64,000 nt of DNA from Mycolicibacterium parafortuitum (GTDB taxonomy: Bacteria > Actinomycetota > Actinomycetes > Mycobacteriales > Mycobacteriaceae). Position numbers and translations under genes: made by a program. Positions 26,487 through 36,339 of this stretch are shown piece by piece. The number at the start of each line of letters is the position of its first letter. Within the stretch, counting starts at the first letter, position 1. The DNA lies in contig NZ_MVID01000002.1 of NCBI RefSeq assembly GCF_002086815.1, forward strand, positions 124,001-188,000, given 5' to 3'. Below the pieces are notes generated by a model. That model saw only the letters and a list, made by a program, of their open reading frames with translations. It had not been told where the DNA came from and did no database searches.

Positions 26487-28130
26487 CTACCCGATGGACA
26501 GCGCCGCGTGCCTGCCCGCGGCGCGGCCGGAGAACACGCAGCCGCCCAGGAACGTGCCCTCCAGCGAGCGGTACCCGTGCACCCCGCCACCGCCGAACCC
26601 GGCGGCCTCACCGGCGGCGTACAACCCCGGCAGCACGCTGCCGTCGCCGCGCAACGCGCGCGCGTCGAGGTCGGTTTCCAACCCGCCCAACGATTTTCGG
26701 GTCAAGATGTGCAGCTTGACCGCGATCATCGGGCCGGCCTTGGGGTCGGTGAGCCGGTGTGGGGCGACGACGCGCACCCTGTCACCGAGGTACTCCCGCG
26801 CGGCACGGATCGCGGTGATCTGCCCGTCCTTGGTGAACCGGTTGGCGACCTCACGGTCGCGCGCGGTCACCTCGTGTTCGACGACGTCGAAGTCCAGCGG
26901 CAGCACGTCGGGCACCACGTTCATCTTCGCCACGAGTTCGCGCAGCGTGGTCGCGGTGACGAAGTCGACGCCCTTGTCGACGAACGCGTGCACGGGCGCT
27001 GGCCCCTTGCGGCTGCGTTCGAGCACCGCGCGGATGCTGCGTTCGGTCAGGTCCGGGTTCTGCTCCTGTCCCGACAGGCCGAACTCCTTGGCGATGATGC
27101 GCGAGTTCAGCACGAACCACGTGTAGTCCTGGCCAGTCTGGGCGATGTACTCGAGCGTGCCGAGCGTGTCGAAGCCCGGGTACAGCGGCACGGGCAGGCG
27201 CTTGCCGTACGCGTCCAGCCACAGCGACGACGGCCCGGGCAGGATCCGGATGCCGTGCCGCGGCCAGATCGGGTCGTAATTGGTGATGCCCTCGGTGTAG
27301 TGCCACATGCGGTCGCTGTTGATCACGCTGGCGCCCGCGGTCGCCGAGATCTCCAGCATCCGGCCGTCGACGTGCGCGGGCACCCCGCTGAGCAGCTGTT
27401 CGGGCACCCGGCCCATGCGCTTGGGCCAGTACTTGCGGACCAGGTCGTGGTTGCCGCCGATGCCGCCACTGGCGACGATGACCGCCTGGGCCCGGAATTC
27501 GAACTCGCCGACGATGTTTCGCGACGACGGTGCGCCGCGCACCGCGTCGGACGGTTCGAGCACCGCACCGCGCACGCCGACGACGGCGCCGTCCTCGGCG
27601 ATCAGTTCGTCGACGCGGTGCCGGTGGGCGAACCGGACCCGCGGGTTGCCGACCAGGCGCCGCACGAAGATGTCGACGAGCGCGGGCCCGGTGCCCCAGG
27701 TGATGTGGAACCGCGGCACGGAGTTGCCGTGCCCGTTCGCGTCGTAGCCGCCGCGTTCGGCCCAGCCGACCAGCGCGAAGGTCTGCAGCCCGCGGTCGCG
27801 CAGCCAGCTGCGCTTCTCCCCCGCGGCGAAGTCGACGTAGGCGTGCGCCCACTGCCGGGGCCAGTGGTCCTCGGGCCGGTCGAACCCGGCGGAGCCCAGC
27901 CAGTCCTGCAGGGCCAGTTCGTGGCTGTCGCGGATCCCCATCCGGCGCTGCTCGGGGCTGTCGACGAAGAACAGCCCGCCGAACGACCAGTACGCCTGCC
28001 CGCCGATGTTGGCCGCGTTCTCCTGGTCGACGATCAGGACGCGCCTGCCTCGTTCGGCGAGTTCACACGCGGCCACCAGGCCGGCGAGCCCGGCACCCAC
28101 CACGATGACATCAGCGACATCAGCAGTCAT
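26487..28130 (-). CDS. FAD-dependent dehydrogenase, ketosteroid dehydrogenase/fumarate reductase-like
   Basis: The 547-residue flavoprotein begins with DVIVVGAGLAGLVAACELAERGRRVLIVD, a perfect GxGxxG FAD-binding motif, followed by NIGGQAYWSFGGLFFVD. It ends with LYAAGEAAGFGGGGVHGYRSLEGTFLGGCVFSGRAAG, the C-terminal FAD-binding motif of the fumarate reductase/3-ketosteroid-1-dehydrogenase superfamily. It corresponds to Rv0785, annotated as an FAD-binding dehydrogenase. Substrate is unproven; a 3-ketosteroid or other enone reductant is plausible from family and the oxidative context. It is followed on the same strand by nothing closely coupled; the DUF2334 gene lies 26 bases upstream and may share its transcript. 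Confidence 0.87.
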   Translation of the reverse strand: MTADVADVIVVGAGLAGLVAACELAERGRRVLIVDQENAANIGGQAYWSFGGLFFVDSPEQRRMGIRDSHELALQDWLGSAGFDRPEDHWPRQWAHAYVDFAAGEKRSWLRDRGLQTFALVGWAERGGYDANGHGNSVPRFHITWGTGPALVDIFVRRLVGNPRVRFAHRHRVDELIAEDGAVVGVRGAVLEPSDAVRGAPSSRNIVGEFEFRAQAVIVASGGIGGNHDLVRKYWPKRMGRVPEQLLSGVPAHVDGRMLEISATAGASVINSDRMWHYTEGITNYDPIWPRHGIRILPGPSSLWLDAYGKRLPVPLYPGFDTLGTLEYIAQTGQDYTWFVLNSRIIAKEFGLSGQEQNPDLTERSIRAVLERSRKGPAPVHAFVDKGVDFVTATTLRELVAKMNVVPDVLPLDFDVVEHEVTARDREVANRFTKDGQITAIRAAREYLGDRVRVVAPHRLTDPKAGPMIAVKLHILTRKSLGGLETDLDARALRGDGSVLPGLYAAGEAAGFGGGGVHGYRSLEGTFLGGCVFSGRAAGRHAALSIG

Positions 28131-28156
28131 GCGGCCAATCTAGCGAGCGTCGACCG

Positions 28157-28861
28157 CTACGCGGCGCCGGTCAGCGCGGATCGCGGTGTCCATTCATAGA
28201 CCCGCGGTTCGCACGAGTGCAGCAGCGCCAGGTCGACGGCGTCGAGCATGGCCTGCCGCGGACCCGGACGCCGTAGGTGCCGGGCCGAGACCGCGACGCG
28301 CACGACCCCGCCGCGGCGCGCGGTGCGCTCGGCGGCCAGCACGACCGAGCGGCACCACCACGGTTCGGTGAGAAAGCCTTCGCCGATGCCCAGTACCCGT
28401 GCCCGCACGGTGTCGCGGCGCACCAGGTCGGTGATGCCCGACCACCCGGCAAGCACACGGAACCCGTTGCGCGGCAGCACTTTCAGCACACCGTCGGAGA
28501 CGTTCCAGCCGGGCGCCGCGAACAGCCGGGTACGCAGGCCGAGGTGTTCGAGGATCCGGTCGGCGGCCATCAGCCGCAGGTTCGCCTCATGGGCGGGCAG
28601 TGTCGCGAACTCGCCCCGGCGGGCCTTGGTGGCCGCGGCGTCGAACCCGTGCAGTACCAGCGCATCGCCCGCATCGCGCTGCGCCGCGAGCCACTCGACG
28701 GTCGCGGCGTCACGGTCGAGCCGGTAACCCGCTTTCAGGCGCGGCGCGACCAGCAGCGACGCCGGGACCGCGCGCCGGGCGAGTTCGGCGCGGAACGCCG
28801 CGACGTCGTCGCGTGTGCGGTCCCCGATGCCGGAGACCGAGACGATCAGTTGTCCGGTCAC
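28157..28861 (-). CDS. DUF2334-type deacetylase-like protein
   Basis: The 234-residue protein resembles the DUF2334 branch of the polysaccharide deacetylase fold. LIVSVSGIGDRT opens the barrel where the catalytic Asp would normally be, then come VPASLLVAPR, GDALVLHGFDAAATKARRGEF (His in the HG motif) and LFAAPGWNVSDGVLKVLPRNGFRVLAG. The first metal aspartates are not obvious, so the activity may be altered. It corresponds to Rv0784. GTG 28861 start. It lies just upstream of the FAD dehydrogenase gene on the same strand. Confidence 0.72.
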   Translation of the reverse strand: MTGQLIVSVSGIGDRTRDDVAAFRAELARRAVPASLLVAPRLKAGYRLDRDAATVEWLAAQRDAGDALVLHGFDAAATKARRGEFATLPAHEANLRLMAADRILEHLGLRTRLFAAPGWNVSDGVLKVLPRNGFRVLAGWSGITDLVRRDTVRARVLGIGEGFLTEPWWCRSVVLAAERTARRGGVVRVAVSARHLRRPGPRQAMLDAVDLALLHSCEPRVYEWTPRSALTGAA

Positions 28862-28931
28862 CTCCGCAGTGTGGCGACCCCAGATGTCCGGCCGGTGGAT
28901 GACACGGCACGCGCGGGTGACGAACGCAGGA

Positions 28932-29426
28932 CTATCGCGGCAGCACGGCCTCGATCGCGGCGACCACCTCGGGAGCGTCCGGGGTGGTGCGCGGGCGGAA
29001 CCGCTTGACCACCTCGCCGCCGGGGGCCAGCAGGAACTTCTCGAAGTTCCACTGCACGTCGCCGGCCTCGCCGGTGTCGTCGGCGGCCTTGGTCAGCTCG
29101 GCGTAGAGCGGATGCCGCTCGGCGCCGTTGACGTCGGTCTTGGCCAGCAGCGGGAACGTGACACCGTAGGTGGTGGAGCAGAACGTCTGGATCTCCTCCG
29201 CGGTGCCGGGCTCCTGCCCCATGAACTGGTTGCACGGCACCCCGATCACGGTCAGTCCGCGGGGGCCGTAGTCCTCGGCCAGTTGTTCGAGCGCGCTGTA
29301 CTGGGGTGTCAGGCCGCATTTCGACGCGACGTTGACGACCAGCGCGGCGCCGTCGGCCAATTCGGCCAGCGTGGTGGCGCGGCCGTCGAGCGTGGTCAGC
29401 GGGATCTCGGTGAGCGCAGAAGTCAT
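28932..29426 (-). CDS. Glutathione-peroxidase-family thiol peroxidase
   Basis: The 164-residue protein carries the GPx hallmarks: NVASKCGLTPQYSALEQL with the peroxidatic Cys37, VIGVPCNQFMGQEPG with a conserved Gln, and WNFEKFLL with the Trp/Asn that complete the catalytic tetrad. It has cysteine rather than selenocysteine. In mycobacteria, which lack glutathione, such enzymes probably use thioredoxin (inference). ATG 29426 was chosen because the longer open frame upstream lacks similarity. A TetR gene lies 10 bases upstream on the same strand, so the two may form a redox-related unit. Confidence 0.9.
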   Translation of the reverse strand: MTSALTEIPLTTLDGRATTLAELADGAALVVNVASKCGLTPQYSALEQLAEDYGPRGLTVIGVPCNQFMGQEPGTAEEIQTFCSTTYGVTFPLLAKTDVNGAERHPLYAELTKAADDTGEAGDVQWNFEKFLLAPGGEVVKRFRPRTTPDAPEVVAAIEAVLPR

Positions 29427-29436
29427 GGCGCCGACG

Positions 29437-30030
29437 CTACCCGCGCTCGCCGCCGCCGTCGGATCCCGGGGTGAACAGCATCCGGGCCACGCGTTGGACG
29501 GTGTCGACGGGGTCGGCGCGGGTGTCCGGAGCACCCGGGATGGCCTCGTTGAGCCACAGCATCGCGAACCCGTGCACCAGAGACCACGCCGCCAGGCCGG
29601 CGGCCTGGGGGTCCTCTTTGGCGCGCGCGTCGTCGAGTGTGCCGACCCCGGCGGCCAATTCGGTGCCCGCAGCGGTCTGGGCCGCGATCAGCTCCGGGTC
29701 CTCGGGGTTGACCAGCGAACGGTCGAACATCACCTCGTAGTGGCCCGGGTGTTCCACGGCGAACCGCACGTACTCCAGTGCCGCGTCCAGGAACTGCGGT
29801 CCTGACTGCGCCAGCGCCGCCGCCAGCATCCGCCATCCCTGCGCGGCCAGCGCGGTGAACAGGCCACGCCGGTCGGTGAAGTGGTGCGCGGGCGCGGCAT
29901 GCGAAACGCCTGCGGCGCGGGCCAACTCACGCAGCGAGACGCCGTCCGCGCCACGCTCGGCGACCAGCGCGGCCGCGTGACCGAGGATGACGGCCTTGAG
30001 GTCGCCGTGGTGGTAACTGCCCCTGGTCAT
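29437..30030 (-). CDS. TetR-family transcriptional regulator
   Basis: The 197-residue protein has an N-terminal helix-turn-helix: AALVAERGADGVSLRELARAAGVSHAAPAHHFTDRRGLFTALAAQGW at about residues 18-65. This matches the TetR DNA-binding domain with its recognition helix around SHAAPAHHF. The C-terminal ligand-binding half (DAALEYVRFAVEHPGHYEVMFD...) resembles the TetR_C_33/WHG subgroup. The start ATG 30030 places the HTH at the usual distance from the N-terminus. It lies between ptrB and the peroxidase gene and probably controls the peroxidase or itself; no clear operator was found here. Confidence 0.85.
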   Translation of the reverse strand: MTRGSYHHGDLKAVILGHAAALVAERGADGVSLRELARAAGVSHAAPAHHFTDRRGLFTALAAQGWRMLAAALAQSGPQFLDAALEYVRFAVEHPGHYEVMFDRSLVNPEDPELIAAQTAAGTELAAGVGTLDDARAKEDPQAAGLAAWSLVHGFAMLWLNEAIPGAPDTRADPVDTVQRVARMLFTPGSDGGGERG

Positions 30031-30037
30031 GCGCGGG

Positions 30038-32158
30038 CTAGCCGGAGTGTTCGGCCTTCGCGACATCGAGAAGCCACGCGTACTGGAACGCGGTCTCCTT
30101 CCATCGCTCGTAGCGCCCGCTGATACCGCCGTGGCCGGCGTTCATCTCCGTCTTGAGCAGCACCTTCGCCGCGTCAGCGCTCGGGTTGGCCTGCGAATAG
30201 CGCAGCGCGGCTACCCATTTGGCAGGTTCGACGTAGTACACCCTGGTGTCGTTCAGCGACGTCATCGCCAGGATCGCCGGATAGTTCTTCGTCTCGACGT
30301 TCTCGTACGGCGAGTAGGACTTCATGTACCGGTAGACCTCGGGGTCTTCCAGCGGGTTGCCCCATTCGTCCCACTCGGTGACGGTCAGCGGCAGCGACGG
30401 ATCGAGGATCGTGGTCAGCGGATCCACGAACGGCACCGCGGCCAGGATGCCTGCGAACAGGTCCGGCGCCATGTTGGCCACCGCACCCATCAAGAGCCCG
30501 CCCGCGCTGCCGCCGTAGGCCACCAGGTTCTCCGGCCGGGTGATCCCGGTGTCGACGAGATGCTGGGCCACCGCGATGAAGTCGGTGAAGGTGTTGCGCT
30601 TCTCCAGCAACTTTCCGTGCTCGTACCAGGGCCTGCCGAGCTCGCCGCCGCCGCGCACGTGGGCGACCGCGAACACCATGCCGCGATCCAGCAGGGACAG
30701 CCGCGCGATGGAGAACCGCGGATCCTCACAGGATTCGTAAGCGCCGTATCCGTAGAGCAGCGCCGGCGCCGGGAACTGCAGCCCGGCCCGGTGGATGATC
30801 GAGATCGGCACCCGGGCACCGTCGGCCGCGACGGCCCAGTCGCGGCGCTCGACGTAGTCCTCGGGCCGGTAATCGCCCAGCACCGGCTGTTCGCGCAGCA
30901 GCGTGCGTTCCCCGGTGACGAGGTCCAGATCGTAGATGCGCACCGGTGTGACGAAGGACGTCGCGCCGATCCGCAGTTTCGGCGCGCTCCAGTTCGGGTT
31001 GGCCGACAGCCCCACCGACATCAGCTCTGAGTCGAACGAGACATCCTGCGCCGTCCCGTATCCGGTGTCGGTCAGCGGCCACAGCTGGATCCGCGGCAAG
31101 GCCTGGCTGCGGTAGCTCAACACCAGATGGCTGTCGAACGCGTCGACGGCATCCAGCCGGACGTCGTCGCGGTGTCCGATCAGGGTGCGCACATTTGCCG
31201 GGTCGGCGACGGGCGCCTCGACGAGGGTGAAGTTCTCGGCTCCGTCGTTGTGCAGGATCAGAAAGCGGTCCTCGCCGCCGACCACGGCGTGCTCGACCGA
31301 ATACTCGACCGCGTCGCGTCGCGGCCACACGACGGTGAACTCGGCGTCGGGATCGCTGGCGTCGGCGTAACGCAGCTCCGAGGTCACCGCGCTGCCGGCG
31401 GCGATCATCAGGTACTTGTTGCTGCGGGTCCGGCCCACACCGATCCAGTACCGCTCGTCGGGTTCGTGGTAGACCTTCTCGTCCGGCGTTTCGGCACCCA
31501 GCCGATGCCGCCACACCGTGTCGGGCCGCCACGCATCGTCAACGGTGACGTAGTAGACGGTCTGGTTGTCGGCCGCCCAGGTGGCGCCCGCACCGATGCC
31601 TTCGATCTCGTCGCCGTAGCGCTGACCGGTCCGTAAGTCCTTGAACCGCAGCGTGTACCGCTCATCGCCCTTGACGTCGACCGAGTACGCCAGGATGTTC
31701 CCGTCGATGCTGACGGTGGCCGCGCCGAGGGAGAAGAATTCGTGGCCCTCGGCCTCGATGTTCTCGTCGAGCAACACCTGCTCGCCGGGGATCTCGGTGT
31801 TCTCGTCGAGTTCCGGCGGGGTCCAGTCGTCGGGATCGGTGACGGGGCAACGGCATTGCACGCCGTACTGCTTGCCCTGGAAGCTGCGGCCGTAATACCA
31901 CCAGTCGCCGCGGCGGGTGGGTACCGACAGGTCGGTCTCCTTGGTCCTGGTCTTGATCTCGTCGAAGATCTTCTGCCGCAACGGCGCAAGGTCCTCGGTG
32001 ACGTGTTCGACGAACGCGTTCTCGGCTTCCAGGTAGTCGATGACGTCCTTGCTGGACTTGTCCCGCAACCATTCGTACGGATCGACGAAGACGTCCCCGT
32101 GATGCTCCCGGCGGGTGTCGACCCGCTTGGCGATGGGTGGTGCGATGTCACCGCTCAC
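30038..32158 (-). CDS. ptrB: Protease II / oligopeptidase B (S9 prolyl oligopeptidase family), intact
   Basis: The 706-residue cytosolic serine peptidase has an N-terminal beta-propeller (about residues 1-420) that gates access, and a C-terminal alpha/beta-hydrolase domain. The nucleophile is in [12 protein letters not shown]; the charge-relay Asp follows NDTRV-type sequence, and GHGGISGR supplies the His. It should cleave peptides after basic residues. In M. tuberculosis this gene is split into two frames (ptrBa/ptrBb, Rv0781-Rv0782); here it is one uninterrupted ORF. GTG 32158 overlaps the purC stop codon, so translation is coupled to purC. Confidence 0.94.
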   Translation of the reverse strand: MSGDIAPPIAKRVDTRREHHGDVFVDPYEWLRDKSSKDVIDYLEAENAFVEHVTEDLAPLRQKIFDEIKTRTKETDLSVPTRRGDWWYYGRSFQGKQYGVQCRCPVTDPDDWTPPELDENTEIPGEQVLLDENIEAEGHEFFSLGAATVSIDGNILAYSVDVKGDERYTLRFKDLRTGQRYGDEIEGIGAGATWAADNQTVYYVTVDDAWRPDTVWRHRLGAETPDEKVYHEPDERYWIGVGRTRSNKYLMIAAGSAVTSELRYADASDPDAEFTVVWPRRDAVEYSVEHAVVGGEDRFLILHNDGAENFTLVEAPVADPANVRTLIGHRDDVRLDAVDAFDSHLVLSYRSQALPRIQLWPLTDTGYGTAQDVSFDSELMSVGLSANPNWSAPKLRIGATSFVTPVRIYDLDLVTGERTLLREQPVLGDYRPEDYVERRDWAVAADGARVPISIIHRAGLQFPAPALLYGYGAYESCEDPRFSIARLSLLDRGMVFAVAHVRGGGELGRPWYEHGKLLEKRNTFTDFIAVAQHLVDTGITRPENLVAYGGSAGGLLMGAVANMAPDLFAGILAAVPFVDPLTTILDPSLPLTVTEWDEWGNPLEDPEVYRYMKSYSPYENVETKNYPAILAMTSLNDTRVYYVEPAKWVAALRYSQANPSADAAKVLLKTEMNAGHGGISGRYERWKETAFQYAWLLDVAKAEHSG

Positions 32159-33048
32159 GCGGTGCCTCCAATCCAGTCGTCGAACCGCAGTCCTGAGATG
32201 CGTTCGTAGGCTTCGATGTACCGCGCCCGGGTGGCGGCCACGATCTCGGCGGGCAGCGGCGGGGGCGGCTGATCGCCGGTGCGGTCCCAGCCCGACTCCG
32301 GGCCGGTGAGCCAGTTGCGCACGAACTGCTTGTCGAAGCTGTTCTGCACCTGCCCGACCACGTAGCCCTCGGCGGGCCAGTAGCGCGACGAGTCCGGGGT
32401 GAACACCTCGTCGGCCAGCGTCAGTGTGCCGTCGTCGTCGACGCCGAACTCGAACTTCGTGTCGGCGACGATGATGCCCTTGGTCAGCGCGTGCTCGGCG
32501 CCCCGGCGGTAGGTCGACAAGGTGAGGTCGCGCAGTTCTTCGGCGCGCTCGGCGCCGATCAGCGCGACGACGTCGTCGAACGAGATGTTCACGTCGTGTT
32601 CCCCGAGATCGGCCTTGGTCGCGGGGGTGAACAGTGGCTCGTCGAACCTGCTCGCCTCGACCAGCCCGGACGGCAGCGCGATACCGCACACCGAACCCGT
32701 CTTCTGATAGTCGACGAGTCCCGAGCCGGTCAGATAGCCGCGGGCCACCGCCTCGACGGGCAGCATGTCCAGCTGTTTGACCAGCAGCGCCCGGCCCAGC
32801 ACCTCGGCTGGGATGCGCTCGTCGTCGGGCGGTCCGGCGAGATGGTTCGGCGAGTCGATCAGGCCGAAGAAGAACACGCTCATCGCGGTCAGCACACGGC
32901 CCTTGTCCGGGATCTCGCTGTCCAGGATGTGGTCGTAGGCCGAGATCCGGTCCGTCGCGACGAACAGCAGGTGCCGGTCGTCGACGCGGTAGAGCTCACG
33001 AACCTTGCCGCTGGCCAGATGCTGGTAGTCGGACAGAGCGGGACGCAT
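32155..33048 (-). CDS. purC: SAICAR synthetase
   Basis: The 297-residue enzyme joins CAIR and aspartate with ATP hydrolysis in purine synthesis. The opening [30 protein letters not shown] is diagnostic, followed by [33 protein letters not shown] and [13 protein letters not shown]. Length fits the longer eukaryote/actinobacteria-type PurC. It corresponds to Rv0780 and overlaps ptrB downstream by four bases. The divergent gene upstream is an Rv0779c-like membrane protein. Confidence 0.96.
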   Translation of the reverse strand: MRPALSDYQHLASGKVRELYRVDDRHLLFVATDRISAYDHILDSEIPDKGRVLTAMSVFFFGLIDSPNHLAGPPDDERIPAEVLGRALLVKQLDMLPVEAVARGYLTGSGLVDYQKTGSVCGIALPSGLVEASRFDEPLFTPATKADLGEHDVNISFDDVVALIGAERAEELRDLTLSTYRRGAEHALTKGIIVADTKFEFGVDDDGTLTLADEVFTPDSSRYWPAEGYVVGQVQNSFDKQFVRNWLTGPESGWDRTGDQPPPPLPAEIVAATRARYIEAYERISGLRFDDWIGGTA

Positions 33049-33100
33049 CGGGCCAGCCTATCGGTCCGCCGAAGCGCGTCTGTGTGCTGTGATCGATCGC

Positions 33101-33733
33101 ATGAAGTCACGGTGGGTCCCCTACGCGTCGACGCCCGGTCGGCTGCTGTGGCAAGTGGTCAGCGATGTCGTCGTGCTCACCTGGATCACGATCTGGGTCT
33201 GGGTCGGGGCGGCGGTCCATTCGGCCGTGTCCACCCTCGCCGAGTTCGGCTACCAGGTGGAAAGCGGCGCCAATGGCGTGGCGGGCAACCTCGACAACGC
33301 CGGTGACAGCGCCGACGGCGTGCCGCTGGTCGGCGGTGCGCTGGCGGGTCCGCTGCGCGGCGCGGGCGACGCCGCACGGGAGATCGCCGGCGCGGGCCAG
33401 TCGCTGGGTGTCACCGCCGGCTGGTTGTCGTGGTTGCTGGCGCTCGCGGTCGCGGCGCCGCCGATCCTGGCGTTGGTGATGCCGTGGCTGTTCCTGCGGC
33501 TGCGCTTCTACCGGCGCAAGTGGACGGCGGTGACGTTGTCCTCGACCTGGGCCGGCGAGGAATTGCTCGCGCTGCGGGCGCTGGCGAACCGGCCGCTGCC
33601 CAAGCTCGCCGCGGTCAGCCCCGACCCGGTCGGTGCGTGGCGCAACCAGGACCGGATCGCGATCCGCGGGCTCGCCGCGCTGGAACTGCGCGCATCGGGG
33701 ATTCGCGCCGCGAACCTCAAACGCGCCGACTAG
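33101..33733 (+). CDS. Conserved membrane protein (Rv0779c family)
   Basis: The 210-residue protein has two predicted transmembrane stretches: LLWQVVSDVVVLTWITIWVWVGA near the N-terminus, and a second around residues 105-135 (WLSWLLALAVAAPPILALVMPWLFLRLRFYRRK). Between them lies a glycine/alanine-rich external loop (VESGANGVAGNLDNAGDSADGVPLVGGALAGPLRGAGDAAREIAGAG). A cytoplasmic C-terminal tail of about 70 residues follows. It matches the gene next to purC in M. tuberculosis (Rv0779c); function unknown. ATG 33101 is preferred; a GTG at 33089 would add four residues. Confidence 0.75.
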   Translation: MKSRWVPYASTPGRLLWQVVSDVVVLTWITIWVWVGAAVHSAVSTLAEFGYQVESGANGVAGNLDNAGDSADGVPLVGGALAGPLRGAGDAAREIAGAGQSLGVTAGWLSWLLALAVAAPPILALVMPWLFLRLRFYRRKWTAVTLSSTWAGEELLALRALANRPLPKLAAVSPDPVGAWRNQDRIAIRGLAALELRASGIRAANLKRAD

Positions 33734-33743
33734 CCGGCAGGTT

Positions 33744-34226
33744 TCATCGCCCGGTGGCGCCGTCGATCTGTTCGCGCAGGATGTCGAGATGGCCGGCGTG
33801 GCGCGCCGTCTCCTCGATCATGTGGGCCAGGGCCCAGCGCATCGACGGCGCGGTGCCGCGGCGCGCCGGTCGCGCGCACGGTGTGCTCAGGTCGTCGCAC
33901 GCTGCGATGACGGCGTTCACGCGCGCGATCGTGTCCTCGTAGTCGGAGATCACCGACGTGACGGTCTGGTCGGCGCCGGCGTGGAACGTCGCGGGCCAGT
34001 CCGCATCCTGCCCGAGGAACATGAACCGTTCCACGTGCGCGAGGTGGTTGACCAGCCCCAGGCAGTTCGTTCCCGACGGCACCCCGGGCGTGCGCACGGC
34101 GGGCTCGGGTGTGCCGCTCAGCTTGGCGATCACGCTCGCCCGCAGATAGTCGAGAAAGCCGACCAACACCTCTTTCTCGGATCCGCCCGGGTTCGGCGGC
34201 GGGGTGTCGCGTCTGCGTGCCGGCAT
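33744..34226 (-). CDS. DinB/DUF664-family protein, possible mycothiol-dependent enzyme
   Basis: The 160-residue helical protein shows the DinB-like metal-binding histidines: LGLVNHLAHVERFMF, and MRWALAHMIEETARHAGHLDILREQIDG near the C-terminus, which is the typical HxxxH ending. DUF664/DinB proteins in actinobacteria include mycothiol- and bacillithiol-dependent S-transferases, but the substrate here is unknown. It ends 10 bases from the convergent Rv0779c-like gene. The DUF1707 gene upstream is only seven bases away, so they are probably co-transcribed. Confidence 0.8.
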   Translation of the reverse strand: MPARRRDTPPPNPGGSEKEVLVGFLDYLRASVIAKLSGTPEPAVRTPGVPSGTNCLGLVNHLAHVERFMFLGQDADWPATFHAGADQTVTSVISDYEDTIARVNAVIAACDDLSTPCARPARRGTAPSMRWALAHMIEETARHAGHLDILREQIDGATGR

Positions 34227-34233
34227 CGGTGAC

Positions 34234-34806
34234 CTACTTGAGCAGCCGCTTGAGCGCCGTGCCGAACGGGTGTTTGGCGGTCACCGACCCGAACCGGACC
34301 TTGCCGGTGACGACGACGTGCAGGGATCGCGACGGCGGACTGGAGGTCACCTTCACCGCGGTCGACGACGCGACGTTGCCGATGCCGTCCAGATCGGCGG
34401 TCGCCCCGTCCGGCAGGATCAGCTCGGTCGAGCTGAAGTAGTCGTCGATGTCGATGTGCACGACCGGGCTGTGCAGCACCGCGGACGTGAAATCCAGCGC
34501 GGTCGAGCACATCCGGGTCACCAGCTGCATCCGGGCGGGCACGGTCCACTGTCCCTTGCGCTGGATGCTCGACATCCAGCTTTTGAGCACCTCGGGCGGC
34601 GCGGGCGCGGGCTGACGCCGCACGTGGGGCAGGTCGGCGATGACGGTGTCCAATTCGCGCCGGGTGCGCGCGGCGAGGACGACGTCGATCCGCTCGGTGT
34701 ACTCGTCGAGGGTCAGCATCCCCTGGCCTACCGCGTGCTCGAGGATCTGCGTCACCGCGGCGCGGTCGGCGTCCGAGGCCCTGATGTCAGGTTGTCGGGA
34801 ATCCAT
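34234..34806 (-). CDS. DUF1707 protein with C-terminal LiaF-like domain
   Basis: The 190-residue protein begins with the DUF1707 domain: DIRASDADRAAVTQILEHAVGQGMLTLDEYTERIDVVLAARTRRELDTVIADLP, ending near residue 60. In actinobacteria this is usually an N-terminal add-on to membrane or envelope-stress proteins. After a proline-rich linker, the C-terminal part (VVHIDIDDYFSSTELILPDGATADLDGIGNVASSTAVKV) looks like the beta-helical 'cell wall-active antibiotics response' (LiaF/DUF2154) repeat region. There is no transmembrane segment. The role may be envelope-stress signalling, by analogy only. It lies seven bases upstream of the DinB-like gene. Confidence 0.78.
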   Translation of the reverse strand: MDSRQPDIRASDADRAAVTQILEHAVGQGMLTLDEYTERIDVVLAARTRRELDTVIADLPHVRRQPAPAPPEVLKSWMSSIQRKGQWTVPARMQLVTRMCSTALDFTSAVLHSPVVHIDIDDYFSSTELILPDGATADLDGIGNVASSTAVKVTSSPPSRSLHVVVTGKVRFGSVTAKHPFGTALKRLLK

Positions 34807-34869
34807 CGCACCCAGACTAGGCGGAGCCGCTGCGGCCGACCAGCCAATGTCGTTCGCCCTCAGCGGCTC

Positions 34870-36288
34870 TCACAGAATCGCGCCAGAGGTGTACTTCGCC
34901 GCGTCGGGATAGCGGGCCACCAGGTCGTCGACCTGGGCGACCACGCGGTCGACCTGGTCGGCGGCGGCACCGGTGAAGACCTGCTTGTCGGCGAGCGCGG
35001 CGTCGAGCGCCTGGCGGTCCAGCGGCAGCCGCGGGTCGGCGGCCAGCCGGTCGAGCAGATCGGGTTCGGCGCCCTTCTCCCGCATCGCGAGCGCCACCGC
35101 GACGGCGTGCTCCTTGATCACCTCGTGGGCGGTCTCCCGCCCGACGCCGGCACGGACGGCGGCGATCAGCATCCGGGTGGTGGCCAGGAACGGCAGGTAG
35201 CGGTCGAGTTCCCGCTGGATCACCGCGGGATAGGCACCGAACTCGTCGAGCACGGTCAGGAACGTCTCGGTCTGCCCGTCGATGGCGAAGAACGCATCCG
35301 GCAGCGCGACGCGGCGCACCACCGAGCAGAACACGTCGCCCTCGTTCCACTGCGCGCCGGCCAGTTCGGCGGCCATCGAGCCGTAGCCGCGCAGCACCAC
35401 CTGCAGGCCGTTGACCCGCTCGCAGGACCGGCTGTTCATCTTGTGCGGCATCGCCGAGCTACCGACCTGCCCGGGGGCGAACCCCTCGGTGACCAGTTCG
35501 TGGCCAGCCATCAGCCGGATGGTGTGTGCCAGCGACGACGGACCGGCGCCCAGCTGCACGAGCGCCGAGACGACGTCGTGGTCGAGCGACCGGGGATAGA
35601 CCTGCCCGACGCTGGTGAACATGTCGGTGAAGCCGAGGAACTGGGCCACCCGGCGCTCCAGGTCGGCGAGGCGCTCGGTGTCACCGTCGAACAGGTCGAG
35701 CATGTCCTGGGCGGTTCCCATCGGGCCCTTGATCCCGCGCAGCGGGTAGCGGGCGATCAGTTCCTCGACGCGCCGCAGCCCGACCAGCATCTCCTCGGCC
35801 GCCGAGGCGAACCGTTTGCCGAGCGTCGTGGCCTGGGCGGCGACGTTGTGCGAGCGTCCGGCCATCACGAGGTCGCGGTACAGCGCGGCGCGTTCGGCCA
35901 GGCGGGCGACCACCGCGACACCGTGGGCGTGCACGAGTTCCAGCGAGCGCCGGATCTGTAGCTGCTCGACGTTCTCGGTGAGGTCGCGGCTGGTCATGCC
36001 CTTGTGCACATGCTCGTGGCCTGCGAGTGCGTTGAACTCCTCGATGCGGGCCTTCACGTCGTGGCGGGTGACCCGCTCACGTGCGGCGATCGAGGCCAGG
36101 TCGACGTTCTCCAGCACCCGTTCGTAGTCGGCGACGACACCGTCGGGGACGTCGACACCGAGCTCTGCCTGCGCCTTCAACACGGCCAGCCACAATCGCC
36201 GTTCGGCGACGATCTTGGCTTCCGGTGACCAGATGGCCACCATCTCCTCACTGGCGTAGCGGTTGGCCAGAACGTTCGGGATGCTCAC
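34870..36288 (-). CDS. purB: Adenylosuccinate lyase
   Basis: The 472-residue enzyme cleaves SAICAR and adenylosuccinate, releasing fumarate, and so acts in two purine steps. Family motifs are TRHDVKARIEEFNALAGHEHVHKGMTSRDLTEN (first catalytic region), SHNVAAQATTLGKRFAS, and the flexible signature loop GSSAMPHKMNSRSCERV containing the catalytic serine. Translation probably starts at GTG 36288 (SIPNVLANRYAS), which directly precedes conserved sequence; the open frame continues upstream without similarity. It is the counterpart of Rv0777. The upstream gene is divergent. Confidence 0.95.
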   Translation of the reverse strand: MSIPNVLANRYASEEMVAIWSPEAKIVAERRLWLAVLKAQAELGVDVPDGVVADYERVLENVDLASIAARERVTRHDVKARIEEFNALAGHEHVHKGMTSRDLTENVEQLQIRRSLELVHAHGVAVVARLAERAALYRDLVMAGRSHNVAAQATTLGKRFASAAEEMLVGLRRVEELIARYPLRGIKGPMGTAQDMLDLFDGDTERLADLERRVAQFLGFTDMFTSVGQVYPRSLDHDVVSALVQLGAGPSSLAHTIRLMAGHELVTEGFAPGQVGSSAMPHKMNSRSCERVNGLQVVLRGYGSMAAELAGAQWNEGDVFCSVVRRVALPDAFFAIDGQTETFLTVLDEFGAYPAVIQRELDRYLPFLATTRMLIAAVRAGVGRETAHEVIKEHAVAVALAMREKGAEPDLLDRLAADPRLPLDRQALDAALADKQVFTGAAADQVDRVVAQVDDLVARYPDAAKYTSGAIL

Positions 36289-36339
36289 GAACACACAGCT
36301 TACGAGCCCCGCCGCCGGGCGATCGGGCACAGTATGCCC

